From the NCBI GenBank assembly GCA_018401275.1, contig JAGYKW010000001.1, positions 552,001 through 616,000 on the forward strand: a stretch of 64,000 bases of DNA, written 5' to 3'. Positions 45,106 to 55,392 of the stretch are shown piece after piece. Position numbers and translations under genes: made by a program. The stretch comes from Nitriliruptoraceae bacterium (GTDB taxonomy: Bacteria; Actinomycetota; Nitriliruptoria; Nitriliruptorales; Nitriliruptoraceae). A model generated the notes under the pieces. The model saw nothing but the letters and a program-made list of their open reading frames with translations, did no database searches and had not been told where the DNA came from. The stretch's first letter is position 1, and each line of letters begins with the position of its first letter.

Positions 45106-45861
45106 TCAGACGTCGTCGAGGATCTTCAGGAACCGTCGCGTCCGCTCGTGCTGGGGCGCGACGAGCACCGCCTCGGGTGGGCCCTCCTCGACCACGACCC
45201 CGGCGTCCATGAAGACGACGCGGTCAGCGACCTCACGGGCGAAGCCCATCTCGTGCGTCACGATCATCATCGTCATGCCCTCACCCGCGAGGTCGCGCAT
45301 GACCTCGAGCACCTCCCCGACGAGTTCCGGGTCGAGCGCGGACGTCGGCTCGTCGAACAGCATCATGTCGGGGTCCATGGAGAGCGCCCGGGCGATCGCG
45401 ACGCGCTGCTGCTGCCCCCCGGACAGGTGCGCAGGGAACGCATCGATCTTCTCCGCGAGACCGACACGAGCGAGGTTGCGGCGCGCGACCTCGACCGCCT
45501 CCTCCTCGCTGCGCCGCCGGACGCGCCGTTGCGCGATGGTCAGGTTGCGCAGCACGGACAGGTGCGGGAACAGGTTGAACGACTGGAACACCATGCCGAT
45601 CCGGCTGCGCAGCAGGTCGACGTCCGCATCAGGGTCCCGGATGTCCTCACCCTCGATGAGGATCGAACCCTCCGACGCCTCCTCCAGCCGGTTGACGCAG
45701 CGCAGCAGCGTCGACTTCCCCGATCCGGACGGGCCGATGACGCACACGACCTCCCCGCGGCCGACGTGGAAGTCGATGCCACGCAGGACATGGTTGTCCC
45801 CGAACGACTTGTGCAGGCCACGCACGTCGATGGCGACATCATCTCGACTCACGGACGTCAT
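45106..45861 (-). CDS. Polar amino acid ABC transporter, ATP-binding protein
   Basis: This 251-aa ATPase powers amino acid uptake. Walker A is [21 protein letters not shown]-loop [18 protein letters not shown], signature [20 protein letters not shown], Walker [15 protein letters not shown] and the switch His in [11 protein letters not shown]; the FNLFPH segment is typical of the GlnQ/HisP group. It follows the permease by 8 nt. Together with the permease and the separately controlled binding protein at 46826-47581 it forms one uptake system. Confidence 0.95.
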   Translation of the reverse strand: MTSVSRDDVAIDVRGLHKSFGDNHVLRGIDFHVGRGEVVCVIGPSGSGKSTLLRCVNRLEEASEGSILIEGEDIRDPDADVDLLRSRIGMVFQSFNLFPHLSVLRNLTIAQRRVRRRSEEEAVEVARRNLARVGLAEKIDAFPAHLSGGQQQRVAIARALSMDPDMMLFDEPTSALDPELVGEVLEVMRDLAGEGMTMMIVTHEMGFAREVADRVVFMDAGVVVEEGPPEAVLVAPQHERTRRFLKILDDV

Positions 45862-45869
45862 GCGACCCC

Positions 45870-46649
45870 CTAGCGAGCGCGCGCGTTACGGCGCTCGAGC
45901 ACCGCGACGAGCTGAGTGAGCGGGATCGTGATCAGCAGGTAGACCGCACCCACGACGATGAGTGGGGTCGCGTTCGCCCTTGCGGCGAGGACGTCGCGAC
46001 CGAACTTCGTCAGCTCCTTCGTCGCCGGCGTGGTGCCGAGCACGAACAGCAGTGACGTGTCCTTGATGAGCAGCACGAGCTCGTTCGTGAGTGGCGGGAT
46101 GATGAGCCGGAAGCCCTGTGGGATGATGATGGAGACCATCGCGCGCGTACGTGTCATGCCGAGCGACCGCGCGGCCTCCATCTGACCCTTCGGGACACCT
46201 TCGATGCCTGCACGGATGGTCTCGGCCATGTAGGCCGCGGCGACGATGCCCAGGCCGAGCGTGATCTGCAGCAGGATCGGCCAGCGCACCTGGAAGGCGA
46301 TCGGGATCCCGAATCCGACGAGGAAGATCGTGAGCAGCGCCGGCAGGCCCCGGAACACCTCGATGTAGACGGTCGCGAACCAGCGGTAGGGCGCGATGGT
46401 CGACAGACGCATGAGTGCGAGGACGAGCCCGAGCGCGAGACCGAACGCGAAGGCGAGCGTCGTGTACAGCAGCGTGTTGCGAGCCGCGATGAACAGGACA
46501 TCGGGCCACATGGACCGTGCGATGTCCGGGTCGAAGAAGTTGCGCCGGATGAGCGGCCAGTCGGCGATCGCAGCGAGCAGGACGACCGCGCCCGCCGCGG
46601 ACGCGTACAGCGTGCCGCGTACGAGCCGCTCACGCTGCCGTCGCGTCAC
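45870..46649 (-). CDS. Polar amino acid ABC transporter, permease
   Basis: The 259-aa protein has a long N-terminal segment with one helix ([20 protein letters not shown]) and the HisM-type core: [73 protein letters not shown] (the EAA loop) and [20 protein letters not shown]. Only one permease gene is present, so a homodimer is expected. GTG start. A -10 TAGGGT at 46703-46698 supplies it and the ATPase with their own promoter downstream of a strong hairpin. Confidence 0.93.
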   Translation of the reverse strand: MTRRQRERLVRGTLYASAAGAVVLLAAIADWPLIRRNFFDPDIARSMWPDVLFIAARNTLLYTTLAFAFGLALGLVLALMRLSTIAPYRWFATVYIEVFRGLPALLTIFLVGFGIPIAFQVRWPILLQITLGLGIVAAAYMAETIRAGIEGVPKGQMEAARSLGMTRTRAMVSIIIPQGFRLIIPPLTNELVLLIKDTSLLFVLGTTPATKELTKFGRDVLAARANATPLIVVGAVYLLITIPLTQLVAVLERRNARAR

Positions 46650-46697
46650 CGCTCACCCCACCCTCGACCGTGGGTATCGCTCCCCCGGAGGGATGGG

Positions 46698-46703
46698 ACC
46701 CTA
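46698..46703 (-). promoter_or_regulatory. Putative -10 element of the permease-ATPase pair (TAGGGT)
   Basis: TAGGGT on the minus strand lies 49 nt before the permease GTG and downstream of the hairpin at 46780-46807, so the permease and ATPase can be transcribed independently of the binding protein. Confidence 0.45.
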
Positions 46704-46779
46704 GAGCGCGATCGAGGACATCGCACGGCTCGAACCGTACGTGGACCGCTCCACGGGCTCACGCATGCCCGTTCACATG

Positions 46780-46807
46780 CGGGAGGGGGCCCGTGGGCCC
46801 CCTCCCG
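46780..46807 (-). terminator. Strong GC hairpin after the amino-acid-binding protein gene
   Basis: CGGGAGGGGGCCC pairs with GGGCCCCCTCCCG over 13 bp with a 2-nt spacer (in practice 11-12 bp with a small loop), 18 nt past the stop codon. No T run follows, as is common in GC-rich actinobacteria. It probably ends or attenuates the binding-protein transcript. Confidence 0.65.
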
Positions 46808-46825
46808 TCGAGCGCTCCTCCCGGC

Positions 46826-47581
46826 TCAGCTGCCGGTCGGGAAGTACTTCGTGAACAGCGCGTCGTAGGTGCCGTCCGATCGCAGCGTGGCGAGCGCCTC
46901 GTTGACCGGTCCGACGAGCTCGCTGCCCTTCTCGAAGGCGATCCCGTAGAACTCGCCGGTCGGGTAGGTCTCGACCACGGTCGTGAGACCCTTCCCGGCC
47001 TCCTCGACGTTGACGGGCAGGTCCTGGAGGACCGCATCGATCTGACCCGCAGCGAGGGCCGTCAGCAGGTCGCCGCCGCTCTCGAACGAGCGGATCTCGG
47101 CCCCGGGGACGTTCTCGTTGGCGTAGGACTCGCCGGTCGTGCCGGTCTGGACGCCGACGGTGACGCCCGCGACCAGGTCCGCGATCGACGCGATCGATGA
47201 CCCGTTCGGGACGAGCAGCGACTGGTCCGCCTCGTAGTACGCGTCGGAGAAGTCGATCTGCTCGGCACGCTCCGGCGTGATCGTCATCGCCGAGATCGCG
47301 AGCTCGCAGGTGCCGGCGGCCATCGCGGTGCCGGAGGTCAGGGCGTCGAAGCCGGTCACGACGATCTCGACCGGACGGTCGAGCTGCTCACCGATCGCGG
47401 CGATGAGCTCGATGTCGAAGCCGGAGTAGCCGAGCTCGGACGCAGCGTCCTCGAACTCGAACGGGGGGTAGGGGATGTCGGAGCAGACGGTGAGCGTGGC
47501 GCTCTCATCGTCACCGCCACAGGCGGCGAGGATGACGGTGAGTGCTGCTGCGGCTGCGACCGAACGGAAGGGATGACGCAT
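46826..47581 (-). CDS. Polar amino acid ABC transporter, solute-binding lipoprotein
   Basis: The 251-aa precursor has a signal sequence (SVAAAAALTVILAACGG) with lipobox LAAC. The mature protein starts CSDIPYPPFEFEDA and has YSGFDIELIAAIGEQLDR, SAMTITPERAEQIDFSDAYY, VGVQTGTTGESYANENV and YGIAFEKGSELVGPVNEAL, the SBP_bac_3 family blocks. ATG at 47581 is preceded by GGAGG; an in-frame start four codons upstream would place that site within the gene. A -10 TAGCGT (47683-47678) and an inverted repeat at 47652-47667 lie in its leader. Confidence 0.93.
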   Translation of the reverse strand: MRHPFRSVAAAAALTVILAACGGDDESATLTVCSDIPYPPFEFEDAASELGYSGFDIELIAAIGEQLDRPVEIVVTGFDALTSGTAMAAGTCELAISAMTITPERAEQIDFSDAYYEADQSLLVPNGSSIASIADLVAGVTVGVQTGTTGESYANENVPGAEIRSFESGGDLLTALAAGQIDAVLQDLPVNVEEAGKGLTTVVETYPTGEFYGIAFEKGSELVGPVNEALATLRSDGTYDALFTKYFPTGS

Positions 47582-47651
47582 CGGTTCCTCCAAGGTCGTA
47601 CGGCGGGACGTGCGGAACGGAGCGCGGCGAAGCGGGCCGCGGACCGGTGCA

Positions 47652-47667
47652 TACGACGGGTGTCGTA
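47652..47667. promoter_or_regulatory. Inverted repeat TACGAC-GGGT-GTCGTA in the transporter leader
   Basis: Perfect 6-bp arms around a 4-nt centre lie 10 nt downstream of the TAGCGT -10 box (47683-47678), so they would cover about +4 to +19 of the transcript, a classic repressor position. A further GTCGTA half-site occurs at 47595-47600. Confidence 0.55.
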
Positions 47668-47703
47668 GGACGTCGTCACGCTAGCGCAGCGTCGCGCGAT
47701 GCG

Positions 47704-48327
47704 TCAGGCCCCAGCACCGTCAGAGGGACCGGTAGCGCCCGTCAGGCGGGCGATCGTCTCCTCGCTCACCGCGCCCATCGTGACCCGTCGCTGCATCGCC
47801 TCGCGCTGCAGCGCCCGGAAGGCATCGGCCTCGCTCATCCCCTCGCGCTCCTGCAGCAATCCCTTGGCGCGCTCCACGAGCTTGCGGGCCGCCAGCTGCC
47901 CCTGGAGGTCGTCGACGGTCGCCTCGAGGCCGGACAGCTCGCGGAAGCGGCTGATCGCGATGCCGATCGCCGGCAGCAGGTCATGCTTCTGGAACGGCTT
48001 GACGAGGTAGGCGAGCGCACCCGCGCGGCGCGCACGCTCGACGAGCTCGCGTTGGCTGAACGCCGTCAGGATCAGGATGCCGGACAGGCGCTCGCGCGAG
48101 ATCTCCTCGGCCGCCTCGATGCCGTCCATGACGGGCATCTTGACGTCGAGGATGACGAGGTCGGGCGTGAGCTCACGGGCGAGTCGGACCGCCGAGGCAC
48201 CGTCGGCGACCTCGCCGACGACCTCGAAGCCCTCCTCCTCGAGCATCTCACGCAGGTCCAGGCGGATGAGCGCCTCGTCCTCGGCGATGAGGACGCGGGT
48301 CCGCGTACCGACCTCCGTGTCTGCCAC
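47704..48327 (-). CDS. Response regulator with ANTAR RNA-binding domain (PdtaR-like)
   Basis: The 207-aa protein has a receiver domain (VLIAEDEALIRLDLREMLEE with acidic pocket, phospho-Asp in DLVILDVKMPVMDG, Lys in AYLVKPFQKHDLL) and an ANTAR domain (ARKLVERAKGLLQEREGMSE then EAMQRRVTMG) that would bind paired hairpins in mRNA leaders to cause antitermination. GTG at 48327 follows AAGGAG. The gene starts 22 nt after the tRNA-Leu 3' end. No histidine kinase is adjacent, as with mycobacterial PdtaR, whose kinase is encoded apart. Confidence 0.93.
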   Translation of the reverse strand: MADTEVGTRTRVLIAEDEALIRLDLREMLEEEGFEVVGEVADGASAVRLARELTPDLVILDVKMPVMDGIEAAEEISRERLSGILILTAFSQRELVERARRAGALAYLVKPFQKHDLLPAIGIAISRFRELSGLEATVDDLQGQLAARKLVERAKGLLQEREGMSEADAFRALQREAMQRRVTMGAVSEETIARLTGATGPSDGAGA

Positions 48328-48349
48328 GTCCGCTCCGCTCCTTGGCCAG

Positions 48350-48433
48350 TACCCCCGGTGGGACTCGAACCCACACGCCCTCACGGGCAGCGGATTTTGA
48401 GTCCGCCCTGTCTGCCGGTTCCAGCACGGGGGC
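48350..48433 (-). tRNA. tRNA-Leu (anticodon CAA)
   Basis: The 84-nt sequence starts GCCCCCGTGCTGGAACCGG. The anticodon stem GCGGA/TCCGC encloses loop CTCAAAA, giving CAA for UUG codons. A long variable arm and T arm GTGGGTTCGAGTCCCAC confirm a class II tRNA. The first acceptor pair is G-U. CCA is not encoded. A -10 TAGCAT lies at 48480-48475 and a 6-bp hairpin CCGTCC/GGACGG at 48450-48466. Confidence 0.95.
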
Positions 48434-48498
48434 GCTGCCCGACACGAGACCGTCCACAGGGGACGGACCAGCGCATGCTAGCGAGCACCCGTCCTGCT

Positions 48499-49332
48499 TC
48501 AGCCGCGCGCCATACCGGAGCGCAGGTCGGCCACGAGCGTCCGGACCCGTTCGGCGGCACCGGAGGCCTCGCCGTCGGCGACCGCACGCAGCACCGCCGA
48601 ACCGACGATGACACCGTCGGCGAAGGCCGCCACCTGGTTCGCCGTCTCGCGGTCGCGCACCCCGATGCCGACCGCGACCGGCGTGCCGGTGCGGTCCCGG
48701 ATCGCGGCGACGAGCTCGCGGGTCGGACCGTCGTCGACCGCGTTGACGCCGGTGACCCCGAGCAGCCCGATCGCGTAGATCCAGCCGTCGCTCGCGGCGG
48801 CGATCGCGTCGAGCCGCTCGTGCGACGAGACCGACGACGCGAGGAAGATCGTGGCCAGACCGCTCTCCTCGGCCGCGACGCGCCAGACGTCGGACTCGAG
48901 CACCGGGAGGTCCGGAAGGATGACGCCGTCGAGGCCCGCGTCCGCGCAGTCCTGTGCGAACCGGGCGTAGCCGCGCGTGTCCGCGACGGTCACGTAGGTC
49001 ATCGCGACCGCAGGCACCTCGCTCCCCGCGAGCGCATCACGGGCGATCGTGAGCTGCTCCACAAGACCGATGCCCGCATCGAGGACGACCTGGTTCGCCG
49101 CCTGGATCGTCGGTCCGTCCATGATCGGGTCGGAGAAGGGCAGCCCGACCTCGATGATGTCCGCTCCGCCCTCGACCGCCGCGCGCAGGCATGCGCGAGA
49201 GGTCTCCGGGTCGGGGTAGCCGGCCGTGAGGTAGACGATGAGCGCAGCCCGATCCTCCGACGCCGCCCGCGCGAAGGCTTCGGCGATCCGGTCCGCACCT
49301 CGCGGTGGACCGCTCGAGGCACCTGTGCTCAC
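48499..49332 (-). CDS. trpA: Tryptophan synthase alpha chain
   Basis: TrpA cleaves indole-3-glycerol phosphate. The 277-aa protein has [38 protein letters not shown] (catalytic Glu and Asp), [12 protein letters not shown], and late phosphate-binding segments [12 protein letters not shown] and [12 protein letters not shown]. The start is GTG at 49332 in the GTGA overlap with trpB. It is the last gene of hisI-trpE-C-B-A. Confidence 0.96.
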   Translation of the reverse strand: MSTGASSGPPRGADRIAEAFARAASEDRAALIVYLTAGYPDPETSRACLRAAVEGGADIIEVGLPFSDPIMDGPTIQAANQVVLDAGIGLVEQLTIARDALAGSEVPAVAMTYVTVADTRGYARFAQDCADAGLDGVILPDLPVLESDVWRVAAEESGLATIFLASSVSSHERLDAIAAASDGWIYAIGLLGVTGVNAVDDGPTRELVAAIRDRTGTPVAVGIGVRDRETANQVAAFADGVIVGSAVLRAVADGEASGAAERVRTLVADLRSGMARG

Positions 49333-50590
49333 GAGTCCGACTCGGTGCGGAAGGCTCGCTCCACACCGACGTCCCAACCGGCGACACGCACGACCTCGTC
49401 GACGTCCTTGTCACCGCGTCCCGACATGTTCAGGATGACGCGCGCGTCCTCACCGAGGTGCTCTCGCCCGTGGCGCAGCAGCCATCCGACCGCGTGCGCG
49501 GGTTCGAGCGCCGGGATGATGCCCTCGAGCTCGCACGTGCGCCGGAAGCCGTGGAGCGCGTCCTCGTCGGTCGCGCCCACGTACTCGCCGCGACCCGTCG
49601 ACGCGAGCCATGCGTGCTCAGGTCCGACGCCGGGGTAGTCGAGCCCGGCCGAGATCGAGTGCGCCGGGAGCACCTGGCCCTCGTCGTCGACGAGCACGAT
49701 CGAGCGTGAGCCGTGCAGCACCGCCTCGCGTCCCTCTGACAGCGTCGCCGCCGAGCGACCCGATCCGATGCCCTCACCGGCCGCCTCCACCCCGATGAGA
49801 CGCACCGCCGGCTCGTCGATCCAGTCGGCGAACGAGCCGATGGCGTTCGACCCGCCCCCGACGCACGCGATGACCGCGTCGGGTGAGCCACCCGCCTGCG
49901 CGGCGAACTGGGTGCGCATCTCGATCGAGATGACCTTCTGCAGCTCGCGCACCATCGTCGGGAACGGATGCGGCCCCATGGCGGAGCCGATCAGGTAGTG
50001 CGTGGTCTCGACGTTGGTGACCCAGTCACGCATGGCCTCGTTGATCGCGTCCTTGAGCGTCCGGGTCCCGGACTCGACGGGCACGACCTCCGCACCGAGC
50101 AGCTGCATGCGCACGACGTTGAGCCGCTGGCGCCGGCAGTCCTCCGCCCCCATGTAGACGGTGCACTCGAGACCGAACAGCGCTGCGGCGGTCGCGGTCG
50201 CCACGCCGTGCTGACCCGCACCGGTCTCGGCGATCAGGCGTGGCTTGCCCATCCGCTTCGTGAGCAGCGCCTGACCCACGACGTTGTTGAGCTTGTGCGA
50301 GCCGGTGTGGGCGAGGTCCTCGCGCTTGAGCCAGACCTCGAGCCCCGCCTCCGCGCCGAGTCGGTCCGCGCGGTAGAGCGGGGTCGGACGGCCGCCGTAG
50401 TTGCGGCGCAGGTCGTCGAGCTCGGCGAGGAAGGCGGGGTCGTGCGACGCGGTGTGCCAGGCGTCGGTCAGCTCCGTCAGCGCGCCCGAGAGCGACTCGG
50501 GGACGAACTGGCCGCCGAAGCGCCCGAAGTAGCCCTCGCGCTGCGGCTCGCCCGCCGCATCGCGCTCTGGCGCACTGGTCGTCGTGCTGC

Positions 50591-50594
<4 letters not shown>
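49329..50594 (-). CDS. trpB: Tryptophan synthase beta chain
   Basis: TrpB condenses indole with serine using PLP. The 421-aa protein has [39 protein letters not shown] with the PLP Lys, [20 protein letters not shown] and [20 protein letters not shown]. It is the TrpB1 form that partners TrpA. ATG overlaps the trpC stop (ATGA) and its own stop overlaps trpA. Confidence 0.97.
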
Positions 50595-51384
<790 letters not shown>

Positions 51385-51388
<4 letters not shown>

Positions 51389-52920
51389 GCACCGTCTCCC
51401 GTCACCGTCGATGCACGGAGCAGCTCCGCGGCCCGGATGGCGGCGAGCACGGCGCTGGCCTTGTCCCGCGTCTCCTGCTCCTCACGCTCGGGCACCGAGT
51501 CGGCGACGATGCCGGCGCCGGCCTGGACGTGCGCGACGCCGTCGTGCAGCACGACCGTGCGGATCGTGATGCAGGTGTCGAGGTTCCCCGCGAGGTCGAG
51601 GTAGCCGACCGCTCCGGCGTAGGGCCCGCGGCGCGTCGGCTCGAGCTCGTCGATCAGCTCCATGGCGCGCACCTTGGGCGCACCGGACACCGTCCCGGCA
51701 GGGAACGTCGCACGCAGCACGTCGACCGGACCCACGCCCTCGCGCAGCTCGCCGGTCACCGCACTCACGAGGTGCATGACGTGGCTGTAGCGCTCGACCT
51801 CCATGAACTGCGAGACGTCGACCGTCCCCGGCTCGCAGACGCGACCGAGGTCGTTGCGTGCGAGGTCGACCAGCATGACGTGCTCCGCACGCTCCTTGGT
51901 GTCGGCCAGCAGTTCCTGACCGAGCATGCGGTCCTCGTCGGGGTCCGCTCCACGTCGACGCGTGCCAGCGATCGGCCATGTCTCCACGCGCCGGCCCTGG
52001 ACCTGCACGAGCGCCTCCGGCGACGAGCCGACGATGTGCGCCTCTCCCGTGTCGATCAGGTAGAGGTACGGCGACGGGTTGATGACGCGCAGGACCCGGT
52101 AGAGGTCGAACGGATCGACGTCGGTCCGGACACTGAAGCGCTGGCTGAGCACCGTCTGGAACGTGTCGCCGGCGACGATGTGCTCCTTGATCCGCCTGAC
52201 CGCCTCGAGATACGCGCCGTCGATCATGTTCGAGGTGACCTCGGGCAGACCGGCCGAGCGCTCCGGCGGAGCGACCGGTGCGTGCCGTCGCCCGGGCAGG
52301 GAGAGGCGCTCCAGCACGGCCGCGTTCGCCTCGTCGGCCGTCCGATGGGCCGCACGCAGCGCGTCATCGTCGAGACCGGCGGTGACCACGTTCGTCACGA
52401 TGGTCATCACCTGCTGCAGATGGTCGAGCGCGACGACGTGGCGTGGGAAGGTGAGGACGGCGTCCGCCAGGCCGAGGTCGTCGGTCACGGTCTCCGGGAG
52501 GCGCTCGACCTCGCGCACCACGTCGAAGCCCAGGTAGCCGACGGCCCCGCCATGCAGCGGCACACCGGTCAGCGGCGGCGCGGACAGCAGGCGGAGCAGG
52601 ACGTCGAGCGAGTCGAGCAGCCCGACGTCACCGCCGACGCCGTCAGGGAGTCCAGCCGGGAGGTCGCCCTCGACCGTCACCTTCCCTCCGCGGCTGCGCA
52701 GGACGAGGAAGGGATCGAAGCCGACGAACGAGTAGCGCCCCCAGCGCTCCCCATGCTCCGCGGACTCCAGCAGGAACGACGGCCCATCGCCCCGGACGCG
52801 GTCGTACACGCCCAGCGGGGTGTGCAGATCGGCCAGGACACGGCGCGCGACCGGGACGACACCATGCTCACGTGCGAGCGCGATGAACTCCTCGGCTGAC
52901 GGTGACACGGCGACGCTCAT
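51385..52920 (-). CDS. trpE: Anthranilate synthase component I
   Basis: TrpE makes anthranilate from chorismate with ammonia from TrpG. The 511-aa protein has [19 protein letters not shown] (LLES element used for tryptophan feedback), [58 protein letters not shown] and a chorismate-binding C-terminus. No trpG follows, so the glutaminase subunit must be elsewhere or shared with folate synthesis. ATG overlaps the hisI stop. Confidence 0.96.
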
Positions 52921-53333
52921 CGGGCAGCCGGTGGGGCGCCCGGGGCGATGACCGGAGAGGTGACCGCAGAGGTGACGGGACGGTGGAAGCAGCTGCGCTC
53001 GCCGGTGTGGCAGGCGGCCCCGGTCTGTTCGACGGTGATGACCAGTGCATCCGCGTCGCAGTCGATCGTCACGTCGACGATGCGCTGCACATGGCCCGAC
53101 GTCGCGCCCTTCTCCCACAGCTCCTCGCGTGAGCGGCTCCAGAAGACGGTCCTGCCGGACACCAGCGAGCGTTCCAGCGACTCGCGGTTCATCCACGCGA
53201 GCATGAGGACGGTGCGGTCCCCCGCATCGACGATGACGGCCGGAACGAGACCATCAGGTCCGAACCGGACCGCATCGGGATCCACGGTGCTCGGCACGAC
53301 GGTGCCGCGGTCCGCCGGTCCGCTCTCGCTCAC
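52917..53333 (-). CDS. hisI: Phosphoribosyl-AMP cyclohydrolase
   Basis: HisI carries out the third step of histidine synthesis. The 138-aa protein has [60 protein letters not shown] and GERSCFHR, with the metal-binding Cys residues; there is no HisE domain. GTG start. A -10 TACGCT (53398-53393) gives a separate promoter, and the gene leads into trpE by an ATGA overlap, so histidine and tryptophan genes share one transcript here. Confidence 0.95.
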   Translation of the reverse strand: MSESGPADRGTVVPSTVDPDAVRFGPDGLVPAVIVDAGDRTVLMLAWMNRESLERSLVSGRTVFWSRSREELWEKGATSGHVQRIVDVTIDCDADALVITVEQTGAACHTGERSCFHRPVTSAVTSPVIAPGAPPAAR

Positions 53334-53477
53334 GTCGTCCCCGATGGCAGGAGGTGGTCAGCGCGCAGGGCTCGACCGGGTGCTGGCACGGCAGCGTAGC
53401 CCTGTGCCCCTGTCGCTACCTTCGAGCCTTCGGCACCGTCGCTGCGGCTGCGTTGGAAGGTCCGCTGGGCGGTCCGC

Positions 53478-53501
53478 CGGCAGGCCCGTCGGCAGGCCCG
53501 T
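53478..53501. repeat. 12-bp tandem repeat CGGCAGGCCCGT x2
   Basis: Two perfect copies lie at 53478-53489 and 53490-53501, in the divergent region between hisI and the DUF2510 gene. No function is apparent. Confidence 0.75.
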
Positions 53502-53535
53502 TGCGGGACACCAGGTGCGAGGGCGAGGCGGTGAC

Positions 53536-54105
53536 ATGGCGGACGGACTGAGCTGGAGTCCGGGATGGTTCCCGGACCCCACCGGGCGTCACGATCACCG
53601 CTGGTGGGACGGTGCGGCGTGGACCGCGCACGTCGCCGACGGCGGGGTCGCGGCGCTCGACGCCATCGAAGCGCCGGGGCGGCCAGCACCACCGGGGTCG
53701 CCAGTCCTCGGGCGCAGCGGGCCGCGACCGAGCGGCGCTCCTGCAGGCAACGACCCCGTCGCCGTCACCGCGCTCGTCATCGGGCTCATCGCGCTGCCCG
53801 CCACCCTGATCCCCGGTCTCGGCCTTGTGCTGGCGGCGGCCGCAGTGGTGCTCGGACTGGTCGCACGCTCCCGGATCCGGACCTCGCGCCGCGACGGTGA
53901 CGGCGTCGCGATCGCTGGACTCGTCATCGGCCTGGTCGCCCTGCTGATCGCGCTGATCGTCACCGTGGTCAGCGTGGTCCTGCTCACCGGGTCCGGTGGC
54001 GAGCTCGCCGGCGCGTTCCGCGAGTACGTCACATGCCTGGAGGTGCGCACCGAGTCCGAGTGCCGCATCGCGCTCGAGGAGTCGCTGGTCCGGATCGTCG
54101 GGTGA
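53536..54105 (+). CDS. DUF2510 membrane protein, function unknown
   Basis: The 189-aa protein starts with a DUF2510 motif (PGWFPDPTGRHDHRWWDGAA then WTAHVADGG), common at the N-terminus of actinobacterial membrane proteins. A Pro/Gly-rich linker (about 42-70) leads to two hydrophobic segments (about 73-105 and 122-152, with ALVIGLIALPATLIPGLGLV and AIAGLVIGLVALLIALIV) like DUF4190. The C-terminal EYVTCLEVRTESECRIALEE faces outward or inward by topology not resolved here. A -10 TACCTT lies at 53417-53422. Start ATG at 53536 has only a weak GAGG-like site. Its stop overlaps the next gene (GTGA). Confidence 0.75.
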   Translation: MADGLSWSPGWFPDPTGRHDHRWWDGAAWTAHVADGGVAALDAIEAPGRPAPPGSPVLGRSGPRPSGAPAGNDPVAVTALVIGLIALPATLIPGLGLVLAAAAVVLGLVARSRIRTSRRDGDGVAIAGLVIGLVALLIALIVTVVSVVLLTGSGGELAGAFREYVTCLEVRTESECRIALEESLVRIVG

Positions 54106-54623
54106 GCCACACCTGCAGCGTGTGCGGCGCTGCGCTGCAGGTGTCGAGCCGAGCGAGCACTGAGCACCGCGAAGGGCCTGTGACCGCGCAAGCCGATGCG
54201 CGTGCGCTGAGCGTCTGCGCCGAACATGCAGCACGGGACGAGGAGCTGCGCCTCGCGGTCCTCGCCGCCATCGACGGCGGGCTGACGTTCGCGACCCGGC
54301 AGCGACGTGCCGCGCACTGCGGAGCATGCTCCGCGGTGCTCGACCTCCCGATGCGCGCGACGGTCCGGTCGGTCACCGTCGAGCCGCCTGACGGTCCGCC
54401 GTTCACCCTGACGTTCTCGCTGCCGGTCGTGCGCTGCGGCGCCTGCGGCGTCGACGGGGTGCCGCCCGAGCTGGTCGAGGTCGTCATCCGCTGCGCGCTG
54501 GTCGCGGTCGGCGTGGACGACGAGGCCGCAGCGGTGGCCGAGGACGCGCCGCGCCGCATCCGATCGCTGCTGCTCAGGCCGCGCCGACGTCGCGGCGCAC
54601 CGGGATCCCCCGCGCGTCCATGA
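54102..54623 (+). CDS. Cysteine-rich putative zinc-ribbon protein, function unknown
   Basis: I do not recognise this 173-aa protein. It has CxxC pairs at C5/C8 ([10 protein letters not shown]), C39/H42 (SVCAEHAA), C73/C76 ([11 protein letters not shown]) and C112/C115 ([10 protein letters not shown]), suggesting two zinc ribbons around a beta-rich segment. A basic tail ends the protein ([12 protein letters not shown]). GTG at 54102 overlaps the DUF2510 stop, so the pair is coupled. Its last 50 nt overlap the 3' end of hisF in antisense. GC and codon use look like the neighbours, so it is not an obvious recent import. Soluble, possibly RNA- or metal-binding. Confidence 0.6.
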   Translation: MSHTCSVCGAALQVSSRASTEHREGPVTAQADARALSVCAEHAARDEELRLAVLAAIDGGLTFATRQRRAAHCGACSAVLDLPMRATVRSVTVEPPDGPPFTLTFSLPVVRCGACGVDGVPPELVEVVIRCALVAVGVDDEAAAVAEDAPRRIRSLLLRPRRRRGAPGSPARP

Positions 54624-55392
54624 CGTCCTTGACCTCGTCGACGGTGACGTCGCCGAAGTGCAGGATCGAGGCGGCCAGCACGGCCGAGGCTCCCCCGTCC
54701 GCGACCGCGTCGGCCATGTGTCCCGCGTCCCCGGCGCCGCCGGAGGCGATGACGGGCACGTCGACGGCTGCGGTCACCGCGCGCAGCAGCTCAAGGTCGA
54801 AACCCTCGCGTGTGCCGTCGCGGTCCATCGAGGTCAGCAGCACCTCGCCGGCACCACGGCGCACCGCCTCCGCGCACCACTCGACGACATCGAGGCCCGT
54901 CGGCGTCCGTCCGCCGTGCGTGAAGACCTCCCAGCCCGCAGCCGGGTCCTCAGGGTCGCGTCGGCGTGCGTCGACGGCGACGACGACCGACTGGGACCCG
55001 ACCGCCGCCGCGATGCGGTCGAGCAGCTCAGGGTCCGAGACGGCCGCCGTGTTGACGCTGACCTTGTCCGCACCGGCTCCGAGCAGCATGCGCGCGTCAT
55101 CGACGCTGCGCACACCGCCACCGATCGTGAAGGGGATGGACAGCTCCGCCGCGCAGCGCTCGACGACGTCGAGGATGATGCCCCGCGAATCGCTCGACGC
55201 CGTGATGTCGAGCAGGACGAGCTCGTCCGCGCCGGCGAGCTCGTAGCGGCGCGCGAGCTCGACCGGATCCCCGGCGTCGCGCAGCCCGACGAAGTTCACG
55301 CCCTTCACCACCCGGCCGGACTCGACGTCGAGGCATGGGATGACGCGGGCGGCGAGCCGGTCGCCCATCGCCGCGGCGCCGCGCGCACTCAT
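54574..55392 (-). CDS. hisF: Imidazole glycerol phosphate synthase subunit HisF
   Basis: HisF is the cyclase that, with HisH, forms imidazole glycerol phosphate. The 272-aa barrel has [20 protein letters not shown] (catalytic Asp), [34 protein letters not shown] and [23 protein letters not shown] overlaps the hisA stop. It is the last gene of the leftward his group before the two-gene island, with which its 3' end overlaps by 50 nt. Confidence 0.96.
   Translation of the reverse strand: MSARGAAAMGDRLAARVIPCLDVESGRVVKGVNFVGLRDAGDPVELARRYELAGADELVLLDITASSDSRGIILDVVERCAAELSIPFTIGGGVRSVDDARMLLGAGADKVSVNTAAVSDPELLDRIAAAVGSQSVVVAVDARRRDPEDPAAGWEVFTHGGRTPTGLDVVEWCAEAVRRGAGEVLLTSMDRDGTREGFDLELLRAVTAAVDVPVIASGGAGDAGHMADAVADGGASAVLAASILHFGDVTVDEVKDVMDARGIPVRRDVGAA

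Noticed and set aside
53330-53692. Minus-strand frame between hisI and the DUF2510 gene
   Set aside because: Arg/Pro-rich shadow covering the divergent promoters and the start of the DUF2510 coding region.
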